The notes under the pieces were generated by a model, which was given only the letters and a program-made list of their open reading frames with translations, did no database searches and was not told the DNA's origin. From positions 124,001-188,000 of the forward strand of contig CAVTLG010000008.1 in assembly GCA_963735495.1 (NCBI GenBank): a DNA stretch of 64,000 bases, written 5' to 3'. How positions within the stretch are numbered: position 1 is the first letter of the stretch; every line of letters begins with the position of its first letter. A program made the translations under genes and the position numbers. Source of the stretch: CAVTLG01 sp963735495 (GTDB taxonomy: Bacteria > Chloroflexota > Ktedonobacteria > Ktedonobacterales > Ktedonobacteraceae). Positions 47,117 to 56,231 of the stretch are shown piece after piece.

Positions 47117-48508
47117 ATGCCTGGAGATATATCTGGTAGTCGTGGAACTAAAAGAGGTCGTGAAAATGAAGATGAAAATGAAGATGAAAATGAAGGATTT
47201 CGTGTAATTAAAAGAATGCGTGAATCTGAAGTAGATAGTGAAGATGAAGAATATCGTGAAACTAAAAGAGGTCGTAATTCATCTCAGGGCGATATATTAA
47301 GAAGATCGGCCCTTGGGGAGAACTGGCAGACGAGTCAGAAGTCATCATCCGAGGGGTTGGCAAAAATTCAGGCCCTTAGGGAGTTGGCTGACTTATCGAA
47401 GAGACTTGAGGTGCGGTATCTATATCCTGAGACAACCGCTAAAAAAGATTTCGCTTCTTGGACAAAATCCATAATAGATAAGTTTGAGCCAAACACAAAA
47501 GATTTTAGCAACAATGTAGATGATATTAAAAAGAAGCTAGATGATATTAGAACGAAGGTGAATGAATTTAGCAATAATGTAAATAGTTCTAACGCAAACG
47601 AGGGTAGCTCTTTTGATGCAAACGAGCAGATAGCAACATGGCACAAGCACTTTACAGAATGTGACGAAAAGATTAATGAATGGGAAGAAAAGATTAATGA
47701 ATGGAATGAGAAAATTCAGACGTGGAATGATAGGTTTGATACATTTTATATCGAATGGAATAAGAAGTTTGGGGCATGGAAGGAAGGCTTTACAGAGGCG
47801 AAGCAGGCCTCTATAGTGAATGAGGAACCCTCGGCGAAGCTTACGAGTTTGAAAGGGAAGCACGGGGAACTTCAGGCGTTGGACGAAGAGATTCAGAGAG
47901 TAGGAAGGGACATTTCTTGGGAGAGACAACTACTGGATAGCGAGCAGCAGGTATTTCTGGATAGCGAAACGCGGGTATTTCTGGAGGCACAGATGAAAAT
48001 TAGTCAGGTGGAGCAGGAACTGGTGAAGAAGCAAGAAAAAGAACTTGGTATGAGATATCAGGCGGCGGATACGAGATTCACTGAGTTTTTGAGCAAGTTA
48101 GAGAGCTTTTTCTCAAATGGACGAACGTTTGAGAAACAGCTACAAGACACTAAGATGCAGCTACAAGACGAAGACGCTAAGACAAAGCTACAAGATGTTG
48201 AGAGGCAGCTACAAGACCTACAAGACTTTGAATGGCGCAAGAAGCTTGGGCAGTGGGCACAGAGCCTTATAAAGATACAAACAGACGCTACACGGTGGCA
48301 AGAAAACTTTGGCAAGCTATCCTCGGAATCTGCAGCGGGTGAACCGCTCCCGGCGGAGAAGAAAATAACACTCGAGGGGCTCCGAGAAGACCTTGATAGG
48401 CACGATCAAAGCTTTCAGTCAGCAAAAGAGGAAATTCGTCAGGGCCAACAGGCCTTTATGAAGATAGCTGGGATGGACCCAAAATACAACATTGAAATGG
48501 ACGACTGA
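47117..48508 (+). CDS. AT-rich coiled-coil protein with Trp heptads, unknown function
   Basis: A 463-residue protein I do not recognise. The N-terminus is charged and repetitive (ENEDENEDENEG, RETKRGR). Most of the rest is coiled coil. Around residues 175-235 there is a heptad-like run with Trp at regular seven-residue steps (INEWEEKINEWNEKIQTW). Later QLQD units repeat (KLQDVERQLQDLQD). No signal peptide or membrane helix is visible. Base composition is clearly more AT-rich than in the flanking genes, suggesting recent gain. The ATG has AGGAGGG about eight bases upstream. Candidates include a cytoskeletal or scaffold protein, but no function can be claimed. Confidence 0.7.
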   Translation: MPGDISGSRGTKRGRENEDENEDENEGFRVIKRMRESEVDSEDEEYRETKRGRNSSQGDILRRSALGENWQTSQKSSSEGLAKIQALRELADLSKRLEVRYLYPETTAKKDFASWTKSIIDKFEPNTKDFSNNVDDIKKKLDDIRTKVNEFSNNVNSSNANEGSSFDANEQIATWHKHFTECDEKINEWEEKINEWNEKIQTWNDRFDTFYIEWNKKFGAWKEGFTEAKQASIVNEEPSAKLTSLKGKHGELQALDEEIQRVGRDISWERQLLDSEQQVFLDSETRVFLEAQMKISQVEQELVKKQEKELGMRYQAADTRFTEFLSKLESFFSNGRTFEKQLQDTKMQLQDEDAKTKLQDVERQLQDLQDFEWRKKLGQWAQSLIKIQTDATRWQENFGKLSSESAAGEPLPAEKKITLEGLREDLDRHDQSFQSAKEEIRQGQQAFMKIAGMDPKYNIEMDD

Positions 48509-48569
48509 ATCTTCGGACACCATGCCATTCAGTTGCGTGAGTGAACCCTGCTATTTTTTGCAGGTTCGA

Positions 48570-48753
48570 TTACCAGCGATCACACCTGTTGCTACGATTA
48601 GCATAGATATTTTCGGCAGAAGCAATGATCATGATACCGATGAAGGAGATGGGCAAAAAGCGCGAGGTATGCTTGTCCGTACAGGTGCGGTGCATTTGCG
48701 ATGACCACGCTCACCATGATAACCACGATGACCAGCATGGCCATGTTGGTCAT
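48570..48753 (-). pseudogene. Possible small membrane protein, frameshifted
   Basis: On the minus strand from ATG 48753: MTNMAMLVIVVIMVSVVIAN is one hydrophobic segment, and LYGQAYLALF follows. In the +1 frame comes PISFIGIMIIASAENIYANR to a stop at 48570. The switch lies at a T run (CTTTTTGCC). With one base skipped it would be a two-helix protein of about 60 residues. There is no recognised family, so this is low confidence. Confidence 0.25.
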
Positions 48754-48784
48754 CGAATCTGCACACTCCCTGTTCGGACATCCG

Positions 48785-48849
48785 GGTCTTAGTTCTGGTT
48801 AACACGAGCTAAGACCTGGACACCCGCAAGGGATCAATAGGGTTTAAAT
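48785..48849. repeat. Hairpin plus fragment of family B with insert end
   Basis: GGTCTTAG (48785-48792) pairs with CTAAGACC (48809-48816). Then CCCGCAAGGGATCAATAGGG and TTTAAAT resemble the junction in the nested element at 63801-63823 (CCCTTGCGG with TCAATGCCGTTTAAAT), with the family B part inverted. Confidence 0.4.
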
Positions 48850-48866
48850 AGAGAGAAGCAGAAAGC

Positions 48867-48920
48867 AAAAAAGGGGATCATCACAGTGGGGTAAGATGCA
48901 GCATTGCCCCACTGTGATGA
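48867..48920 (-). terminator. Rho-independent terminator of the large membrane protein gene
   Basis: A perfect 14-bp stem TCATCACAGTGGGG (48878-48891) and CCCCACTGTGATGA (48907-48920) with a 15-base loop. On the minus strand it is followed by a run of six T's after five bases. It lies about 70 bases past the stop at 48988. A degenerate family A fragment (48926-48957) is adjacent. Confidence 0.75.
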
Positions 48921-48987
48921 GTATTGGACGGTCGCCAGGACACACCCTCCCCACCCATTTACACCCCAGCTATCATCTAACATGGCG

Positions 48988-50862
48988 CTACGATGTGGGT
49001 GTCGCCGTAGGAGTCGCGCTAGCGCCGGTACTCAAGTTAATGCTCGTATCATCAAAGCTACTGAGATTGACAACGCTGCCTCCACTATTGACATAGGTCA
49101 CTGTCACCGTATCACCTGCCTGCACCAGCGGCAATTTTGGTGAGAGCGCCAGGTTCGCCGTAAAGATGACATGCTGCCCCTGTATTTGCAGGTAGTAGAC
49201 CGTTGTGCTGGTCTCCGGTACCGCAGAGATACGCAGCACCTTGCCGGTCACAGTCTGCGTTGTAGCACCGGTACCACTATTGCCTCCACCACTGGCACTG
49301 CTTTGTTGCGCCAGCCACTGCTGATAATCACTCAGAACGGTTGACAGCTTCTGCTCATATTGCACGTTACTGCCGTTCAATTCGCGCGCATCTACCATCC
49401 CCACTTCCTGGAAGATATCGCCACTATCCGTACTCTGTGTATAGATGGCCACCCAGGTAGGCGTATTGTAGATCTGGTATAACTGCACCGAATCGACACT
49501 ATAGCCGCGTATATTCGCGTGCGTTGACGAAAACGTACTCTGCACGTTGCTGCCGATACCGAGACCCGCCGCCTTCGGATAAAAGGTGGCCAGGTTTTTG
49601 TGCGTGTCGAACAGAAACACACCCGTACTGGAATTATCATTTGAGGACGAAGAGGTCATTGGTACCAACCAGACCGGCTGATCAACGTTGTTATACAGCA
49701 ACTCAGGGTCACTGGCTGGCGTCTGTTGCCCATTGCCCGAGGGATTGAACCAGGGTGCCGAGTGATACAGTCCCCACCATTGTAAGTATTGCGTGACCGT
49801 CGCGGCAGGCATCACACGATCCACCCATGAGGGCACGTCCTGCGGCGCGTATTTCTTGATGGCACCGGTATGAGCATCGACAAGCAATACGGCACTCAAC
49901 ACGTTGCCGGTATAGCCACGCGAAGGCTGCATCAACGAAATCGTCCAGTAAGGATGCAGGCTATCATCCAGCTCTAAGGTAGGATCAACCAGATTGCCAT
50001 ACGTATAACCACTCAGGTAGACATGGTGCAACAGATCCTGATTCAACAAGGCACCCGGCAGATATTTGATGGTTGATTGCCCGCCAGTATACAATACGGG
50101 AGTTTGCTGCGGATTTTCCGCGTCAACCATGATGAAGCCCGGCGTGGTCGGATTGGAGAGATTGACAAAAATGTTGTTATAGCTCAGAGGCGCAACATAG
50201 TAGAGATGATGATTGACAGATTGCAGGGTGTAGCTGGAAGAGTCCAGGTCATAGGCAGACCCCAGATTCTGACCGGTCGAACCCAGTATTTGTTGCCCTT
50301 CATACGCGGCTACACCCGCGCTGACCAGCACGATATGTGTAGCATCCGTGGGCGGCAAGTTAGGTGAAGTGTCCACCTGGACATGCGGGATGGCAGCCAG
50401 CGCCTTGGCATTCACATCAAACCAGGTGGTAAAGATCGAAATCAGTACGGTAGCAGCGATACCAATGACGGCCACAAAAATTAAGCCAAAGATGCCAGCC
50501 GCAATGGTCCTGCGCGAAGCGGTCGCTGGCACGCTCCTGTGCGCACTACTACTGCGACTGATGCCCGCGCCAGCCTCCACGACCTCAAATAGTCGACCGG
50601 AATAGGCAAAGAGATTGCCCAGACTACTGAAGAAGAGCGGCCATAGCACCCACTGCCAGCCCCCGAAAGGACCGGTCAGGGCTGGTAGTCCGATGTAGAG
50701 TATAAGCAGAGAAAATACATAGTTGAAGATGAAGTAGCCAATAAACCAGCGCAAAAACTTACGCCAATCTATGGCTTCATGCCGTCCAAAGCCCAGGCGT
50801 CCCACACAGAGTACGGCCATAATGATCAGCGTGCCAATCAGGGCCAGAAGGAAGATGACCAT
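48988..50862 (-). CDS. Large membrane protein with extracytoplasmic domain, unknown
   Basis: A protein of about 624 residues I do not recognise. From the ATG at 50862 (AGGAG seven bases upstream) the order is an N-terminal hydrophobic helix (MVIFLLALIGTLIIMAVLC), two or three more membrane spans to about residue 95, a short Ser/Arg-rich loop, and a further span (AAGIFGLIFVAVIGIAATVLI). A long extracytoplasmic part of over 400 residues rich in Ser, Thr, Gly and Tyr follows, with an Ala/Thr/Ser/Pro tail. The outer part has beta-rich strands and no catalytic motif that I can name. It is a single gene with its own terminator. Confidence 0.6.
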   Translation of the reverse strand: MVIFLLALIGTLIIMAVLCVGRLGFGRHEAIDWRKFLRWFIGYFIFNYVFSLLILYIGLPALTGPFGGWQWVLWPLFFSSLGNLFAYSGRLFEVVEAGAGISRSSSAHRSVPATASRRTIAAGIFGLIFVAVIGIAATVLISIFTTWFDVNAKALAAIPHVQVDTSPNLPPTDATHIVLVSAGVAAYEGQQILGSTGQNLGSAYDLDSSSYTLQSVNHHLYYVAPLSYNNIFVNLSNPTTPGFIMVDAENPQQTPVLYTGGQSTIKYLPGALLNQDLLHHVYLSGYTYGNLVDPTLELDDSLHPYWTISLMQPSRGYTGNVLSAVLLVDAHTGAIKKYAPQDVPSWVDRVMPAATVTQYLQWWGLYHSAPWFNPSGNGQQTPASDPELLYNNVDQPVWLVPMTSSSSNDNSSTGVFLFDTHKNLATFYPKAAGLGIGSNVQSTFSSTHANIRGYSVDSVQLYQIYNTPTWVAIYTQSTDSGDIFQEVGMVDARELNGSNVQYEQKLSTVLSDYQQWLAQQSSASGGGNSGTGATTQTVTGKVLRISAVPETSTTVYYLQIQGQHVIFTANLALSPKLPLVQAGDTVTVTYVNSGGSVVNLSSFDDTSINLSTGASATPTATPTS

Positions 50863-50973
50863 AAATTTACTCCTGACAGTTCCCGAGAAATCATCTTTGT
50901 TTTCGCAGCACATAACATTCTGCAATATGATTATATGCTAAGCGGCCATTTTTTGCACCAGGGAATTTTTGAC

Positions 50974-51092
50974 GGGTCTCCATCCTTGCGGGGAAAACGT
51001 CGAGAAACGGGGTAGGGGCGTCACCTTGCGTGCGCCCTGGATATCGATTGCATAGTGGCCCCCAGGGCGGTCGCCAGGACACGCCCCTACCC
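50974..51092. repeat. Family A palindromic repeat (copy 6)
   Basis: GGGTCTCCATCCTTGCGGGG on the left, then ACGGGGTAGGGGCGTCACC, and GGACACGCCCCTACCC on the right, here with the core arms inverted relative to copy 5. It lies between the large membrane protein and the carAB promoter. Confidence 0.85.
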
Positions 51093-51179
51093 AATTCTCC
51101 CTCACGTACAGACCCCGCGCGTGTGCGTTCTCGCCATAGCACAAATATGGATAGTGTATAGGATACACATGCATTTGCG

Positions 51180-51208
51180 TTGACAGAGCGCAAAGTAGCT
51201 GGTATCAT
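51180..51208 (+). promoter_or_regulatory. Sigma70 promoter of the carAB leader
   Basis: A consensus TTGACA (51180-51185), exactly 17 bases, then TATCAT (51203-51208). Transcription would begin near 51215, about 25 bases before the T-box Stem I. Confidence 0.7.
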
Positions 51209-51238
51209 TACCTACAAGACAAGAAAATACAACGTAAC

Positions 51239-51590
51239 CCGCGTTGAGCGAAAGTAGTACGCGAGCGACACCCAACAGCGATTCGGAGCAAGTGGAAGTC
51301 CGAAATGGCCCTGTCCTCGCAGAACGCATTCGTGAGCGGCTGACCGAAGAAAGTTTTCTCTCCACCCAGAGAGCAGACAAGTAGGACGGGTGGGTGGTTC
51401 CCACGTTAGACTATAACCAGAATAAGTGGTCACTGTCCAATTTTGACACGACGACGTGACAAAGCTGCTGAGGAGCTGATAGTGACAAGCGGGGTGGTAC
51501 CACGGGTATAGCCAACGCACGAAGTTGATACTTCTGTTGCAGAACTATTCTCGTCCCTTCATAAAGTATGGAGGCGACGAGATTTTTTTT
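51239..51590 (+). promoter_or_regulatory. T-box leader (Arg specifier CGC) upstream of carAB
   Basis: T-box RNAs bind uncharged tRNA by a specifier codon and the acceptor end, and then allow readthrough. Stem I base: CCGC (51239-51242) pairs GCGG (51336-51339). A K-turn-like GTTGA/GA follows, then GCGAA pairs TTCGT. The specifier loop is AGTAGTAC (51253-51260) opposite AGAACGCA (51321-51328), whose codon is CGC followed by A. Above it GCGAG pairs CTCGC, and TTCGGA/TCCGAA forms the arm. The T-box is GGTGGTACCACGG (51493-51505). The terminator is CTCGTC/GACGAG (51550-51581) with eight T's. Prediction: low charged tRNA-Arg turns on carAB, whose carbamoyl phosphate feeds arginine. Confidence 0.85.
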
Positions 51591-51714
51591 GTCCCTCGCG
51601 CTTCCATCATTCCCAGTCTTTGTTTGCTCTTTCTCTTGCTGTCGGACTCGCTCCAGCCAGAGATAGCACAAGCGACCCAAGAGCAAAATAGTCAGGAATA
51701 AAGGGGTGCAACAC

Positions 51715-52800
51715 ATGCAAGCTCTCATGCTATCCAATACGTCTGCCGTCTCAGAGCATATCACATACGGCCAGTTACTATTAGAAGACGGGACCACTTT
51801 TACCGGCAAATCATTCGGCTACACGCAGGGACAGGCGGGTGAGGTCGTTTTCAGTACCGGCATGGTCGGCTACCCGGAAGCGCTCACCGATGCCTCGTTC
51901 AGCGGACAATTACTAGTCCTTACCTATCCGCTCACCGGAAACTACGGCGTGCCACAAGCCGCTGACTGGGAAGATGACCACATCCATGTCTCAGGACTGA
52001 TTGTGTCAAACTACATCGATACTCCCTTCCACGCTCAGAGTACCATGACGCTGAGCACATGGCTCAAGCAGGAACATATTCCAGCACTGGAAATCAAGGA
52101 TACACGCCTGCTCACCCAGCATATTCGCCAGCACGGAGCGATGCTGGGCAAGATTGTTTTTGACGCAGAAGTACCTTTCTATGATCCCAATCAAGAGAAC
52201 CTGATTGAGCGTGTATCGACAAAACAGGTAACAAAAGCTGGCACCGGTAGCAAAACCATTGCCTTGCTCGACTGTGGCGCGAAACGCAATATCGCGCGCT
52301 GCTTGCTCAAACGGGACGTCCAACTGATCACCGTCCCCTGGGACTGGGATCTCTTCGCACCAAGCACCGATGTTCACTTTGACGGCCTTATCATCTCTAA
52401 TGGTCCTGGCAATCCCAAACACGCGCAAAAAACGATCCAGACGATTCGTACGGCATTGGACAATAACATACCGACGCTCGGCATCTGTATGGGCAATCAG
52501 CTATTGACACTGGCGGCTGGCGGCGATACCTACAAGATGAAATTTGGGCATCGCAGCCAGAACCAGCCCTGCGTCATGCACGGTACACAACGCTGCTACA
52601 TCACCACCCAAAATCATGGCTACGCGGTCGGCGAGCTGCCACCGGATTTCGCACCATGGTTTGTCAATGCCAACGATGGGAGCAACGAAGGCATTAAACA
52701 CACGTCACGGCCTTTTATGTCGGTCCAATTTCATCCCGAGGCCGCACCCGGACCAACCGATACCGAATGGGTCTTTGATTACTTCCTGGAGCAATTCTAA
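51715..52800 (+). CDS. carA: Carbamoyl-phosphate synthase small subunit
   Basis: The glutaminase subunit of carbamoyl-phosphate synthase, which passes ammonia to CarB for arginine and pyrimidine synthesis. The N-terminal CarA domain shows ITYGQLLLEDGTTFTGKSFG. The class I amidotransferase half has nucleophile C258 in LGICMGNQLL and the His340/Glu342 pair in FHPEA. The start is ATG 51715 with AAGGGG eight bases upstream; a GTG three codons earlier is less likely. At 361 residues it has normal length. It lies behind the T-box leader and shares its operon with carB, 139 bases downstream, with a family A repeat in between. Confidence 0.95.
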   Translation: MQALMLSNTSAVSEHITYGQLLLEDGTTFTGKSFGYTQGQAGEVVFSTGMVGYPEALTDASFSGQLLVLTYPLTGNYGVPQAADWEDDHIHVSGLIVSNYIDTPFHAQSTMTLSTWLKQEHIPALEIKDTRLLTQHIRQHGAMLGKIVFDAEVPFYDPNQENLIERVSTKQVTKAGTGSKTIALLDCGAKRNIARCLLKRDVQLITVPWDWDLFAPSTDVHFDGLIISNGPGNPKHAQKTIQTIRTALDNNIPTLGICMGNQLLTLAAGGDTYKMKFGHRSQNQPCVMHGTQRCYITTQNHGYAVGELPPDFAPWFVNANDGSNEGIKHTSRPFMSVQFHPEAAPGPTDTEWVFDYFLEQF

Positions 52801-52819
52801 TGCTCTCCTTTTGAGGGAT

Positions 52820-52903
52820 TAGGGTAGGGGCGTGTCCTGGCGACCGTCCTGGGGACCACCATGCACCACCACCGGGGCGCACGCAAGGTGACGCCCCTAC
52901 CCA
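52820..52903. repeat. Family A core repeat (copy 7) inside the carAB operon
   Basis: TAGGGTAGGGGCGTGTCCTGG and GTGACGCCCCTACCC arms without the outer GTCTCCATCC ends. It sits between the carA stop and the carB ribosome site. The foldback could affect carB expression or mRNA stability. Confidence 0.85.
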
Positions 52904-52939
52904 GACATATCAGAAACGCTCTGAATGAAAGGAAATATA

Positions 52940-55900
52940 ATGCTGCAACACATACAGAAAGTGCTGATCCTGGGGTCCGGGGCGCTCAAGATCGGTCAGG
53001 CCGGGGAATTTGACTATTCAGGCTCGCAGGCGCTCAAAGCGCTCAAAGAAGAAGGCGTACAGACGGTGCTGATCAATCCGAATATTGCGACGATTCAGAC
53101 CTCGCAGTTACTGGCCGACCGCGTCTACTTCTTACCCGTGACCCCCTACTTTGTCGAAAAAATTATTGAGCGCGAACAGCCAGATGGTATCCTGCTGGCG
53201 TTCGGCGGACAAACCGCGCTCAACTGTGGCATAGCGCTCTTCGAACAGGGCATCCTGGCCAGGCATCACGTCACGATCCTGGGCACGCCGGTCTCAGCGA
53301 TCATCCTGACCGAGGACCGGCAGAAATTCGCCGAGCACCTGCATAGCATCGCCATTCCAACACCGCACAGTCAGAGCGCAACGACCTTAGAAGACGCGCT
53401 GACCATCGCGCGACGCATCGGTTTTCCGCTGATGATCCGCGCAGGCTTCGCGTTGGGTGGTCAGGGTTCGGGCATTGCCTTCAATGAGCAAGAGTTAGTA
53501 CACATCGTAGAAAATGCGCTCTCGTTCGCTCCACAGGTACTTATTGAGCAATACTTACATCACTATAAAGAAATCGAATACGAAGTTGTCCGCGACCGCC
53601 ATGACAATTGCATCACCATCTGCAACATGGAAAACATGGACCCGTTGGGCATCCATACGGGCGAATCGATTGTCGTTGCACCCAGTCAGACGCTGACCAA
53701 CGACGAGTATCATATGTTGCGCAGTGCCTCAGTGACTATCGTGCGCAGCCTGGGCATCGTCGGCGAATGCAATGTCCAGTTCGCCCTCAATCCCGACAGC
53801 GCCGAATATTATGTCATCGAAGTCAACGCGCGCTTATCGAGAAGTTCAGCGCTAGCCAGTAAGGTAACAGGCTACCCATTAGCCTATGTCGCCGCGAAGC
53901 TAGCGCTCGGCTATGGACTGACCGAATTGACCAACAAGGTGACAGGCGTCACGCAAGCCTGTTTTGAGCCCAGCCTCGATTATCTGGTCGTGAAAATTCC
54001 GCGCTGGGATAACGAGAAGTTCAAAGGCGTAGATAACACCATTGGCACGAGCATGAAGTCAGTCGGCGAAGTGATGGGCATCGGCAGGACATTTGAAGAA
54101 GCCTATCAAAAAGCCATCCGCATGCTTGAACAAAACATTGAAGGAGCCGTCGCGCCTGATCACTACTTCACAACGCTGCCGGAAGTCACACACTACCTCA
54201 GTGTGCCAACACCGAAACGTCCCTTTGCTATCGCACAGGCGCTCAAAAATGGCACAACGCCCGAGGAGATCTACGCGTTAACCGGCATTCAGCCCTGGTT
54301 TCTCCAGCGCATACAACACATCGTTGCCGCAGAACAAGCATTGCACGCGCACAGTGTCCTGACGGAGACGACCTTGCGCGAGCTGAAGCAGATCGGCATC
54401 TCGGATAAGCGCATCGCCGAACTTACGAGCAAGAGCGAGATAGAGATACGCACGCTACGCAAGCAACTCGGCGTACTGCCTTGCATCTTGCAGATCGACA
54501 CGCTCAGCGCTGAATTTCCATCGGAGACCAACTATCTCTACATGACCTATAATGCTCAGCACAACGACATCCAGGCCTTTCAGGATGCAGGCATTATCGT
54601 GCTCGGCTCAGGTCCTTACCATATCGGCTCCTCGGTAGAGTTCGACTGGACCAGCGTCAGCACCGTGGAGGCGCTCAAAAAGCATCAGAAGCGCGCTATC
54701 ATCATCAATAGCAATCCAGAGACCGTGTCCACCGACTATGACGTTTCGGATCGACTCTACTTCGAGGAGCTGACATTCGAGCGCATCGCGGACATCTATG
54801 ATTTTGAGACGCCCCACGGACTGATTGTCTCGGTCGGCGGACAGACACCGAATAACCGGGCGAAAGCCTTGCGCGCCTATGGTTGTACGTTGCTCGGTAC
54901 TAAGGCGCAAGATATCGACCGGGCAGAGGATAGAAGTACCTTTTCGCATCTGCTGGATACGCTGGCGGTGCAGCAGCCAGAATGGAAGATGTTCAATACG
55001 CTGGATGCGCTGTCAGCTTTCGCGGCGCGCGTGGGCTATCCAGTGCTGGTACGTCCATCCTACGTGCTTTCGGGCAACGCCATGAAGGTCTGCGACACCT
55101 TAGAGGAACTGGTACGCTACACCAAAGAGGCGGCGGCACTCTCACCCGACCACCCGGTGACGGTCTCAAAGTTCTTTGAATATGCGCAAGAAATTGAATT
55201 CGACGCCGTCGCACAACAGGGGCAGGTCAAGTCCTTTGTGATCTCAGAACACGTCGAGAACGCGGGCGTCCATTCAGGGGATGCCACGATTGTGCTGCCA
55301 CCACAATTCCTCTCCAGCGAGACCCAGCAGGAAATCGTCGAGATTGGGCGTAAGATAACGGCGGCACTGCATATTACGGGTCCCGTCAATATTCAGTTCC
55401 TGGTAAAAGATGGGCAAGTGTACGTGATTGAAACAAATCTACGCGCCTCACGCACATTTCCCTTCATCTCGAAAGTCACCGGCATAAACTTCATGGAACT
55501 GTTTATCGATGCACTCTTTGTCGATGAGATCGCGGAAGTACCGGTACCCACCATCCCTTTCACGGCCATCAAAGCGCCACAATTCTCCTTCGCGCGCCTG
55601 ACCAACGCCGACCCGGCTCTGGGCGTGGAAATGAGTTCAACCGGAGAGGTGGCCTGTTTCGGCGAAGATGTGGCCGAGGCCTATCTCAAAGCCATGCTCG
55701 CCACAGGCAATCGCATCCCACAAAAGGGTATCTTTATCAGTCTGTGCGGTGAGGACAAGCACGCGGCCTTGCAAGCCAGCCTATCACAGTTGCAAGCGCT
55801 GAACTTGCCGCTCTACGCCACGGCTGAAACCTGGCAGTTTCTGCGCGCTCATGGTCTTGCAGCCACCTTGCTGCACCAGCCTGACACGTCGGAAGAGCCG

Positions 55901-56182
55901 AATGTGCGCACAGCTTTCCATAATCAGGACGTTGACCTGGCCATTATTGTCGTCAGCGGACGCATGCAAAAAGATTTCGATCAGTATTATGTAATGCGCC
56001 GCCTGGCTGTCGATAGTAATATTCCGCTGATTAGCAAGATCAAGCAGATGCGCCTCTTCATCAACGCCCTGGTCAGCAAAGACCTGGCAACCTTGCCGAT
56101 CAAAGCCTGGGATGAGTATCACGTGAACCAAACAGCGCCTGCAAGCCAGCAGCACACAGCGGCTCTGGCCTCTACAAACTAA
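52940..56182 (+). CDS. carB: Carbamoyl-phosphate synthase large subunit
   Basis: A 1080-residue ATP-grasp enzyme that makes carbamoyl phosphate from bicarbonate, ammonia and two ATP. It has two homologous halves. The first has GSGALKIGQAGEFDYSGSQA and an ATP-grasp with HPLGI-like NMENMDPLGIHTGES. The second has GSGPYHIGSSVEFDWTSVS and EHVENAGVHSGDAT. The C-terminal allosteric (MGS-like) domain runs from about residue 930, and its last residues are poorly conserved. The ATG at 52940 has AAAGGAA upstream; an in-frame ATG at 52925 is less well placed. A strong terminator follows the stop. Confidence 0.95.
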   Translation: MLQHIQKVLILGSGALKIGQAGEFDYSGSQALKALKEEGVQTVLINPNIATIQTSQLLADRVYFLPVTPYFVEKIIEREQPDGILLAFGGQTALNCGIALFEQGILARHHVTILGTPVSAIILTEDRQKFAEHLHSIAIPTPHSQSATTLEDALTIARRIGFPLMIRAGFALGGQGSGIAFNEQELVHIVENALSFAPQVLIEQYLHHYKEIEYEVVRDRHDNCITICNMENMDPLGIHTGESIVVAPSQTLTNDEYHMLRSASVTIVRSLGIVGECNVQFALNPDSAEYYVIEVNARLSRSSALASKVTGYPLAYVAAKLALGYGLTELTNKVTGVTQACFEPSLDYLVVKIPRWDNEKFKGVDNTIGTSMKSVGEVMGIGRTFEEAYQKAIRMLEQNIEGAVAPDHYFTTLPEVTHYLSVPTPKRPFAIAQALKNGTTPEEIYALTGIQPWFLQRIQHIVAAEQALHAHSVLTETTLRELKQIGISDKRIAELTSKSEIEIRTLRKQLGVLPCILQIDTLSAEFPSETNYLYMTYNAQHNDIQAFQDAGIIVLGSGPYHIGSSVEFDWTSVSTVEALKKHQKRAIIINSNPETVSTDYDVSDRLYFEELTFERIADIYDFETPHGLIVSVGGQTPNNRAKALRAYGCTLLGTKAQDIDRAEDRSTFSHLLDTLAVQQPEWKMFNTLDALSAFAARVGYPVLVRPSYVLSGNAMKVCDTLEELVRYTKEAAALSPDHPVTVSKFFEYAQEIEFDAVAQQGQVKSFVISEHVENAGVHSGDATIVLPPQFLSSETQQEIVEIGRKITAALHITGPVNIQFLVKDGQVYVIETNLRASRTFPFISKVTGINFMELFIDALFVDEIAEVPVPTIPFTAIKAPQFSFARLTNADPALGVEMSSTGEVACFGEDVAEAYLKAMLATGNRIPQKGIFISLCGEDKHAALQASLSQLQALNLPLYATAETWQFLRAHGLAATLLHQPDTSEEPNVRTAFHNQDVDLAIIVVSGRMQKDFDQYYVMRRLAVDSNIPLISKIKQMRLFINALVSKDLATLPIKAWDEYHVNQTAPASQQHTAALASTN

Positions 56183-56187
56183 GCCAG

Positions 56188-56221
56188 ACGACGTGTATTA
56201 CAAGGGTACACGTCGTTTTTT
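56188..56221 (+). terminator. Rho-independent terminator of carAB
   Basis: ACGACGTGTA (56188-56197) pairs with TACACGTCGT (56207-56216) around a 9-base loop, followed by a run of T's to 56221. It starts five bases after the carB stop. Confidence 0.9.
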
Positions 56222-56231
56222 GTGCCTCGTC

